From: Trichaptum fuscoviolaceum
Lineage: Eukaryota; Basidiomycota; Agaricomycetes; Hymenochaetales; Trichaptaceae
Length of the DNA stretch: 64,000 bases
Direction: 5' to 3'
Assembly: GCA_910574455.1 (NCBI GenBank)
Contig: CAJSYZ010000008.1
Span: 988,637-1,052,636, forward strand
How positions within the stretch are numbered: the first letter of the stretch is position 1; every line of letters begins with the position of its first letter. The translations under genes were made by a program, and so were the position numbers. Of this stretch, positions 56,833 to 64,000 are shown in pieces. A model generated the notes under the pieces. It did not search any database and was not told the origin of the DNA. It saw only the letters and a program-made list of their open reading frames with translations.

Positions 56833-59800
56833 TCACTGTGTGATCGTCTGAGTTGACACATCTGTGAGCTGCTGCACGCCTGCGCCTAAAATCCGAAGTA
56901 CCAAAGAATCAATGGGTAGTTCATCCTCAGCCTGCGAGTTGGCGCCTAGTAAGATGGACCGCAACTTCTGGCCCCAAAAACGCCCACTGATATGCGACTC
57001 ATTGAAATTCCGGCCGTAAGGCTTGTTTTGATCCGCTATCTCGCATAATGTGAGCAGTCGGGTTTTTACAGGTTCGGGGAAAACATCCTTTTGCACTTTC
57101 AAAATGTCCTCAGCATTCTCAACAAATGTGCGAAGGCCAGCGGGGTCACTGATTTCAGAGCGGTCATGGGCAACCTTGTTTAAAAACATTCGGAATCGTG
57201 TGTCGTTGAAAATGTCAGGGACGAGTTCGTCTACCAAGATAATTCTCATCGCAGTGTCGAGGGTTAAAGCCTTCTCCCTATGCTCATTACGTCGATTCAA
57301 TAGCCGCTGTAGTCTCAAATCATCGGAAGACACGCTCGTGTCTTCACGGGCTTTGGGGATGGGTTTGTTCGTCTGACCCGCTTTCAGGTCGGCGGATGCC
57401 ATTGGCACGGTGGCCTCCATTTTCAGGCATAAACGGTCGAAGTATTCTTGCATCTCCTTCAACGCGACATTGACCTGCGGCACTTCGAGAGTCCCGCCTA
57501 CAGCCACGCACGGTATATCCTCCGGGCCCACGTACTCTTGCCCGTCCAGCTCAGCCATCCTGGCAAAGTGGTCCTCGAAGTGGAACTTTACCATCAAGCC
57601 TTTGAACCGATGTTCATACATTTGGTCGTCAAAGAGATAGCCGGTAAAATCCTTATCCAGTATTACTTTCGCGTTTGTGTTCCAGGCCGCGTCGGCATCC
57701 AGCAAATCAATAGTCTGAGGATCCATCGGGTTCCTTTCCAGCTGGCTTAGCCGGCGATCGGGAGGAAGAATAGTCTTCGGTGAAATTCGAAGACTATAAA
57801 AAATCGGACCAGGAAAAATTTGAACTGGTCGACGATTGATGCGTTAAGTGGTGGCTGCCAGGAGTATGGCGTCGCCGTCTTTTCCTTCGATGCATCCTCC
57901 GACACATCCACAGCCTCGAACTCATCCTTTCCATTTCCCTTTCCCTTTCCCTTTCCCTTTCCCTTTCCCCTTTCCCTTTCCCTTTCCCTTTCCCTTTCCC
58001 TTTCCCTTTCCCTTTCCCTTTCCCTTTCCCTTTCCCTTTCCCTTTCCCTTTCCCTTTCCCTTTCCCTTTCCCTTTCCCTTTCCCTTTCCCTTTCCCTTTC
58101 CCTTTCCCTTTCCCTTTCCCTTTCCCTTTCCCTTTCCCTTTCCCTTTCCCTTTCCCTTTCCCTTTCCCTTTCCCTTTCCCTTTCCCTTTCCCTTTCCCTT
58201 TCCCTTTCCCTTTCCCTTTCCCTTTCCCTTTCCCTTTCCCTTTCCCTTTCCCTTTCCCTTTCCCCCTTTCCCTTTCCCTTTCCCTTTCCCTTTCCCCCTT
58301 TCCCTTTCCCTTTTCCCTTTCCCTTTCCCTTTCCCCTTTCCTTCATCATTTCCCTTCGCATACGCCTCTGTCAGCTCTAACTCTGCCAAGGACTTGGTGA
58401 TGTCGACAATCAGGTCGTCGAATAGATGCCTTGGAATGATAGCAATGTCATTAGACAGGATTGTTGCTGGGCCCTGAGCTATGCCACTCATGCCGACTTC
58501 GCCTGTACGTCGTCCTTCCTTTAGCTTCTTGCCCGGCCCAGGTGATAGGGTCGCGAACTTCATGTAGAGTTGTTCAACCTTGTTCAAAAAATTTCGAATC
58601 ATAAAACCACTTTCGCCAGTAACGTCATAAGGGATGACCTGTTTTGGAGAGAAGAATCCTTTCTCTAATGGGAACGCAATTATGAAGCTTTTCATGACGA
58701 CTACCCTATTGTCCTCGCAGAGGGTGCGTATTTTACTGCTGGCTTTGGCGGCTTCGTTCTGGGTGAGATCCTGTGAGCTTCATTTGTTTTACGATAGCAG
58801 CTCAAAATTGGCTTACCCCTTTGGCGGCTGCCGCACTAATCTGTAAGTCGTGTACTGTGTATACAAGACCCTTCACTGTCTCCTGCAAACACTTGTAAGT
58901 CCCAGCCATCTCCTCGAGTGTCACTTTGTCCGCCTTCGAGTCCAATTCCTCAGTCACATCAACGAATGCGTCGTCAATAGCCCGTATATGTCCTACAATC
59001 CGCTGTTCCTTTTCTAGTGACTGCTTTCGATAATTTTCCAGGTTAGTGAGCCTGCGCGAAGTCACGGCGAAGAGACTCTCCTGAGCTGAAGCTCTCGCGA
59101 TTAGGGTGTAATCTTGAGCGAGCTGTTTCTTTAGAGCTTCAATAGCGTCCTCATGCTTTTTCAATTGCTCCTCATGTATATCCTTCTCCTTGTGAAGCTG
59201 GAGTGAGTCAGTCGCCCGGCTGAAGTTGGCTTCTGAGAGGTTTGATTCAACATTTGAGATAAGTTTTTTGGTTTTCATCAACTCATTCTGCAAAAGCTTT
59301 AATTGCTCCTGATCACTGTCCCGCTTATTTATCAGGAGTTCCCTATGCCTCCGTTCGAAATCTTCCTTTTCATCTCGAAGCCTTCTTTCTTTCTCCTCAG
59401 TGTCGATCCGAAGTTGCTCTAGCTCTTTCATAGAGGCTAAGGCCTTCATGATATCGTCGTAGGGGGAACGGCCGATGTGTTTGTGGATGTTGCTGCCACT
59501 GTCAGATGATCAGAATCGGATGCGTACTCAGGCTGGCGCCGTAACTCACGACTCGGATACTACGTCAGCTTCATGTTCCGACACCTTCAAGTTCAAGTTT
59601 CCGGCCTCACTGGCATGTAATTCCGTGACTTCGCCACTTGATGCGTGCATTCCAAATTCAAGAATGGTCAGACTCGGACGCGCACTCAGGCTGATACCGT
59701 TACTCACGACTTGGATTCGGCGTCAGCTTCCAGCACTGGCACCTTACTGGTACTAGCCTCACAGTCACTAGCAGCCTGAGCGGTATGTGATTCCAAGACT

Positions 59801-60200
59801 TCGCCACTGCCAGTGGGCCAAATTTAAGAGTCAGAATCAGGCGCATAGTAATCAGGCTGAGACCGTCACTCACGGTTTGTCCGGAAGTCCGTTTGCGATT
59901 ATTACAGCTGCGCGTGCTGCTAGGTCTGTCTTTTTTGTTCCGGGTTTCTCCACCCATGCTTGCAAGATGAATTTTATACGGTCAAGGACGTTTGCCAAGT
60001 AAATATCCTCCTTCGCAACGGGGTGTGAACCCAATCCTATACTAGCCGCTGTTTTTAGTAAAGGAATGGAAATTAGTAGTGAATATTTCAGACAACTGTC
60101 AGTATACCATGACGATATACGGACCATTAACAATATGGTGAGCCCTACTATCAGCGTTTCCTGTGCCGGACATAAATACGTTGAAAGTATCTGATGCCAT
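56833..60200 (-). CDS. Large coiled-coil protein of unknown function, interrupted by a hexanucleotide tract
   Basis: The proposed start is MASDTFNVFMSGTGNADSRA at 60200. Exon 2 (to 59874) encodes DIYLANVLDRIKFILQAWVE and ends P|N, joining exon 3 (58817-59492, NIHKHIGRSPYDDIM) in frame. Exon 3 is a ~200-residue coiled coil (MKELEQLRIDTEEKERRL onward). Exon 4, from 58770, gives a globular block (VIPYDVTGESGFMIRNFLNK and AIIPRHLFDDLIVDITKS) and runs into the AAAGGG tract as Gly-Lys repeats. The reading frame before the tract (EAYAKGNDEG) and the coding-like frame after it (KDEFEAVDVSEDASK) differ by one base. The last block, beginning MDPQTIDLLDADAAW, ends at 56833. The exon 1/2 junction and the splice into the last exon are uncertain. 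The gene may be one protein or broken. No domain family is recognised. Confidence 0.6.
57770..57797. other. Perfect inverted repeat before the last exon of the coiled-coil gene
   Basis: ATAGTCTTCG and CGAAGACTAT form a 10-bp stem with an 8-nt loop. It lies between the coding-like block after the hexanucleotide tract and the MDPQ exon, probably inside an intron. Confidence 0.6.
57926..58342. repeat. CCCTTT (AAAGGG) hexanucleotide tract, about 415 bp
   Basis: Perfect CCCTTT units fill most of 57970-58262 on the + strand. Irregular units with four or five C, or an extra T, occur near 57967, 58262, 58295 and 58310. On the coding (minus) strand two frames read Gly-Lys and one reads Glu-Arg. Confidence 0.95.
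59502..59875. repeat. Intron made of ~163-bp tandem repeats carrying the 5' splice site
   Basis: About 2.3 copies: starts near 59502, 59663 and 59829. Each contains TCAGGCTG followed by CCGT and ACTCACG. On the minus strand ACTCAC is GTGAGT, so each unit carries a potential donor. The one used by exon 2 is the last (59868-59873). Confidence 0.75.
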
Positions 60201-60349
60201 GTTCAAGTTGATGTTTTTTCTGCTATGTATTGATAAAAGTTGCGGCGGGCTGGGGCACAGAGACAGCCAGCGCAGTTTAGTTCAAGTTTCAGGTTCAATT
60301 TGACTCTGGATGGGTATTGGGTTACTGCTAAAGCCTAGTCCGGACGCTC

Positions 60350-60735
60350 ACTACTAGTAGTAGCAGGCTGAAGTTCAAGGACTCGGAGTTGCCACTGGCA
60401 CTGGTGACTGCGAGTCGGAGTCACCGTGACGCACGCGGCGGTGACGAGTTCAAGTTCAACTTGAATCTGGCTGCCAGTGGCAGCTACTACTACTACTACT
60501 ATACTACTACTAGTAGTAGTACTACTAGTACTAGTAGTGCACGGCGCCGGTGACTCAGCACGACTTTGAAGTTCAAGTTGCTGCTGGCAACGGCCCGTTT
60601 CGAACTCCGGACAGGAAGTCCCCTGTCACTGCCAGTGCCCAGCCTCAGGCTGCCAGTGAGTGCCAGTGAGTGACAATCTCCGAGTCTACCACTGTTAGTA
60701 ATACTACTAGTAGTAGTATTAGTAGTATTAGAGCT
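60350..60735. repeat. Palindromic-word island
   Basis: It contains (ACT)n...(AGT)n runs (60484-60538), GACTCGGAGTTGCC, GCCACTGGCACTGG, GTTCAAGTTCAACTTGAA and CAGCCTCAGGCTG. All are self-complementary or complementary to neighbours. Confidence 0.7.
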
Positions 60736-61004
60736 CTAGTTGTAGTACTAAAATACATACATGTGCGGAACATCCGATTCGGCTCTGAACAAGTTCCGGC
60801 CACTGGCACTGGCAGACGATCTTCAAGGCCTGGCTGAGCTTCAGTTGAGGAGGGCCGGTGACAAGCACAATGATATGGGCTTCGTAAGTAGTTGCGACAG
60901 ATGGGGCAGAATCCGGGTTCTTGAGAGCTGAACCGACATCCAGAAGTAGAGGGGATTCAAGGCCTGACACACCTGAGTTCGGATAGCAAGAGAGCGCCGG
61001 AAGG

Positions 61005-61135
61005 GCCTACTACTACTACTACTACTATAGTACTACTACTACTAGTAGTAGGCCAACACCGGCAGCCTCACTCACTGGGCTGGCAGGCTGACCTGATCCC
61101 GGGCCGGGTCCTGCCAGTGGCAGTGGCAGTGGCAC
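61005..61135. repeat. Palindromic-word island
   Basis: (CTA)n, then TAG, then (TACTAC)n turning into TAGTAGTAG at 61008-61051, followed by GGCTGGCAGGCTG and CCAGTGGCAGTGGCAGTGG. Confidence 0.7.
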
Positions 61136-61531
61136 AAACTTGAACGTGGCTCAAATTGTCCCGATATAACTGAAGGACCAAGTCGCCAGAGGCCTTTATC
61201 GAGGGTCCCACAAATCGGCAGTCTGCTGAGTTTCCGCTGAGTGAGAGTTCACTAAAGTTAGTACTAGTAAGTTAGTAACTACCGCCTGTCATCATTCACT
61301 CACACCAATGTGACTGGCACTGGTACTCACTGGCAGGCTCAGCCTGAGGATGATGACCGATGATGCCCCTATAGATCCACGCCGTTCACACGGCGCTTAA
61401 ACTTGAACCATCCTTCGTCAACAAGCCTTGCTTTTCTTTCAATTACTACTCTCCGCCGCTGGTAGTGGCACGCCATTACTGGTATTTCTTACCATTGAGG
61501 CTCGAAGTTAGGTTACTGTCAAACTCCCAGC

Positions 61532-63398
61532 ATGTCAAGTTCCGAACGCGGGGACGAAACTTCAGGCTCTCGCTCGGATACAGATGACGAGTCAGTCTCT
61601 AGCCCGGATACAGATGATGAGCAGAGCGTTTCAGAATTCACCATACCTGGTACTCGCGACAGTAGTAGCTCAAAGCGCTCGATTGTCGATGGGTCCGACT
61701 CCGAGTCTGGCACCGACTGGGAACAGGATGCATTTCTCGAACTTATCGATTTCGGTAGGGATCATATTGCTTACTTACTACGCAGCTTGGCTTATCTTTG
61801 GTGAATTGACAGAGGACTTACCCCGAGGCTTTCAGTCAAAACTATTTATCGATAGCACCGTGGTCCAATCAATCGTCAAAAGTTTGTTGTCCAAGATAAA
61901 GTGTGCAGACCGCGTCGGATTCTCGTCGGAGGACTTTCAGGAAACGCTTCACCTGGCTGAGCGCCTAGGGATGTGCTTTGATTCAGCAAATATGAGGATC
62001 CTTAAGAGGGATAGGGAGATTCAAGCTCTGCGGAGAAAGATGGAGAGGGCGATAGATCAGCTTGAGTCCAATACATTTCAGTACACGGACATGCTCTTCA
62101 AACTCACTGAAGAGCTAGCGATCTTCAAGCATCACATGGTAAGCCCAGGCTGCATCTTGGACTTGAAATAAACTCTGACTTAATCATTTCTAACTTCTCG
62201 TCCTATTCTTCTCGGTGATATACAGTCTGAGCCGCTTCATCTGCTTATCAACAAACGTGTGGATGAATTCAGACTTGCTGTCGCCACAGCCTTCATATCT
62301 GTTCTTCCCAGCGCATTTCCGTCAAGAAAACTCTCCAATATTTTTACTGGGGGCGTCATCTGGGACTACTTTTTGACTTGCTTAGTAACCCATTATCATT
62401 CACACCATACGATCCTGCGCTGGCAAATTCGACTTGAGGATAGTAAGGAGCTCGGCAATCGTTGGATACAGACGAAATCTGTCTTCTCTGCGATAAGGAT
62501 TGACATCAAAGACACAGAGCTCGGGAGAAATATTCGTCATGAACTCGCTACTCAATTGAAGCACTTTACGACAGTCATGGCTATGAATCTCGAAAGATCT
62601 GAACGCAAACCCCGAAATCCCAGGCTTGCGCTTAAGTTCTTCCTGCCCCTTCTTATTTGGTCCTATAACGAATGCAAGGATTGGGTAGCCGCCTTAGACA
62701 AATGCAGTTCGGGACAACAGTCAGAGTCGACCAACATTCGACTCTCGGAAACAGAAGTCAATTGTTCTGCCACTCAGACGAAGGCTGTCTTTCAAGCCGG
62801 AACAGCACGTGATGCACGGCGTCAATGGAAACGTGAACTTGAACGTGCCGGTGGAGAGGGTGCTCTGTCCGACATTCAACAACTCATTCAGAAGTCAATG
62901 GATATTCTTGGCGCCGACTCGGCTGACGGCGTAGCATCCTCGTTGAAGATAAATCGACAACTCCTGCGCAAATATGGAGACCGTTCGGCCATCCTGAGCA
63001 GGTTCAATTGGATCAGGAAATGCTTAATTATCCTCTCTGACGACTTGCTCTTGGATATGCTCCTCAAAAATGATGGTGCAATGCGTCGGTTTACGATGAA
63101 GATGGATGCCTCTCAAATAGGGATTATCGAAGCGAGTCAGGGCATTGGACAATTTGACAATGCCGATTACAAAGATACAGACGAGGAAAATCTGGACAGG
63201 TCCACCCACTTGTTCCTCAAGGATATCGAGCACATGGAGCATCTTGAAGCCCTTGTTCCGACAGAAGAGAATATTGACTCTCTCGTCTTGAAAACAGTCA
63301 ACGATCTACTTCATGAGTATGGTCCATTCTATTTAACGGATTATGGAATCCTATTTGCTCTTCTCGACAAATTGGACCCTATCCCACACCAGTACTGA
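61532..63398 (+). CDS. Acidic N-terminus, partly coiled-coil protein of unknown function
   Basis: Three exons, 61532-61754, 61813-62138 and 62226-63398, with consistent phases, giving 573 aa. The N-terminal ~70 residues are Ser/Asp/Glu-rich (RSDTDDESVSSPDTDDEQS). A predicted helical segment with heptad character follows (MRILKRDREIQALRRKMERA). A hydrophobic, globular-looking middle contains FTGGVIWDYFLTCLVTHYHS and RLALKFFLPLLIWSYNECKD. The C-terminal part is mostly helical and acidic (KDTDEENLDRSTHLFLKDIE). No catalytic motif or known domain is recognised. It is divergent from the coiled-coil gene across a palindromic-word island. Codon use and intact splicing suggest a live gene. Confidence 0.8.
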
Positions 63399-64000
63399 TA
63401 TAAGTACGGCAGTGTACTAGCTGACGGTTACAAATCGATCCATTGGTCACCGGCACACCATTTTGGCTGAGGCCCAAGGACAAGTTTTTTTTCGTTCATG
63501 GACAAATATTATGTTTAAGGATTTGTACTCTCTACTATTTAATGGTTTACTCTATGGTGATCCACTTACTCTTCTCTCTTCAGACTCTACTCTTTACAAG
63601 TAAGCTCTGTACTATAAGTACTAGTATTCAAGTTAGAAACCACTACCGCCAATAAATCTTCTTGAATATGACAAAATAATATTTAATAATATTCATATAC
63701 TTATCTTTATGACAGGTGCTCAACATGAACTTGAAGTCGTAGTACTACAGTACTACTACTCAGCCTAGTAGTGGTACATTTTGAAGTTTAAAGTACTCAT
63801 ATTCAAGTTTTTTTTTTGATATTTCATACTATGCAAGTCGGGAACTGCAGTGATACACCACTATCAGCCTGAGGCTACTCAATCATCCTCCATCATATCT
63901 ACGCTTTCCTCTGAAGCGCTTCATGTGTACTAGTATACAGTATTACTACTATGCTAATCGTACTATTTGTAACTTCAAGTTCAAAACATAGCTAACTTGG
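63399..64000. other. 3' region and palindromic-word DNA to the window edge
   Basis: No gene recognised. Words of the (ACT/AGT)n type occur at about 63615-63630, 63735-63770 and 63930-63950, with CAGCCTGAGGCTACT near 63865. Confidence 0.55.

Larger units (their letters stand above)
60201..61531. other. 1.3-kb intergenic region with palindromic-word islands
   Basis: Between the divergent coiled-coil gene (-) and the acidic-protein gene (+). Islands lie at about 60350-60735 and 61000-61120. A minus-strand open stretch (60728-60970; MSGLESPLLLDVGSALKNPD, VATTYEAHIIVLVTGPPQLK) has amino-acid composition like a real exon, but no start context or family. It may be a stray exon or remnant, and is not called as a gene. 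Confidence 0.55.

Noticed and set aside
57926..58342. Long regular array suggesting CRISPR or telomere repeats
   Set aside because: The unit is a pure 6-bp CCCTTT without spacers, so it is not CRISPR. It is not the fungal telomere repeat TTAGGG and is internal to a gene.
57820..58477. Plus-strand open frames of Leu-Ser or Pro-Phe repeats
   Set aside because: They are translations of the same hexanucleotide tract on the other strand; every frame of a CCCTTT array is open.

Overview
The window is genomic DNA from a filamentous basidiomycete, most likely an Agaricomycete; a narrower placement is not supported. The evidence is dense short GT-AG introns (about 43-115 nt), a fungal-specific Zn2Cys6 regulator, an AreA-type GATA-like domain protein, a hybrid histidine kinase, a tyrosine-kinase-like protein kinase with an HSDMK catalytic loop, and an intron-bearing tRNA gene. 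Introns were placed by splice consensus and by checking that exon phases match, so most gene models below are multi-exon reconstructions.

Region 1 (1-46 kb) is ordinary gene-rich chromosome. In order it holds: an AreA GATA-like domain protein (3.1-7.2 kb, +); a gamma-glutamylcyclotransferase/AIG2-like enzyme (-); a tRNA-Gly candidate next to a 632-bp Tc1/mariner-type MITE; an enoyl-CoA hydratase/isomerase ending in a peroxisomal PTS1 (+); a very large hybrid histidine kinase (11.6-19.0 kb, -); a cytochrome b561 domain membrane protein (-); the tRNA 2-thiolation protein Ncs2/Ctu2 (-); an F-box-like protein (-); a medium-chain dehydrogenase/reductase (MDR) family with one pseudogene and two intact copies (26.3, 27.7 and 45.1 kb); a small heat shock protein-like gene (-); an F-box/LRR-like protein (+); a divergent Leloir-pathway pair, galactokinase (-) and galactose mutarotase (+); a Zn2Cys6 transcription factor (-); and a TKL kinase (-). 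The galactokinase and mutarotase share a 0.7-kb promoter and act in consecutive steps of galactose use, with the Zn2Cys6 gene convergent to the mutarotase.

Region 2 (46.4-64 kb) is different. Intergenic DNA and some introns are filled with short self-complementary words: (ACT/AGT)n, TTGAAGTTCAA types, CCACTGGCAGTGG types, CAGCCTGAGGCTG types and GACTCGGAGTC types. A 3.73-kb element with 68-bp terminal inverted repeats (49842-53571) carries decayed pieces of host genes, namely an internally duplicated ESS2/DGCR14 fragment and an Hsp70 C-terminal fragment. It looks like a Pack-type non-autonomous transposon. Its right end lies inside the 3' end of the next gene and supplies that gene's stop codon.

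Three large genes of unknown function sit in this matrix: a chymotrypsin-fold protease-like protein (53.55-56.22 kb, -), a coiled-coil protein interrupted by a ~415-bp AAAGGG hexanucleotide tract (56.83-60.20 kb, -), and an acidic, partly coiled-coil protein (61.53-63.40 kb, +). Two of them carry tandemly duplicated intron segments: three homologous introns in the protease-like gene, and a ~163-bp repeat containing the 5' splice site in the coiled-coil gene. This locus is the best candidate for something undescribed. A second theme is very small exons (6, 8, 12, 16, 18 and 21 nt) that encode key residues of conserved domains and are missed by plain open-reading-frame inspection.
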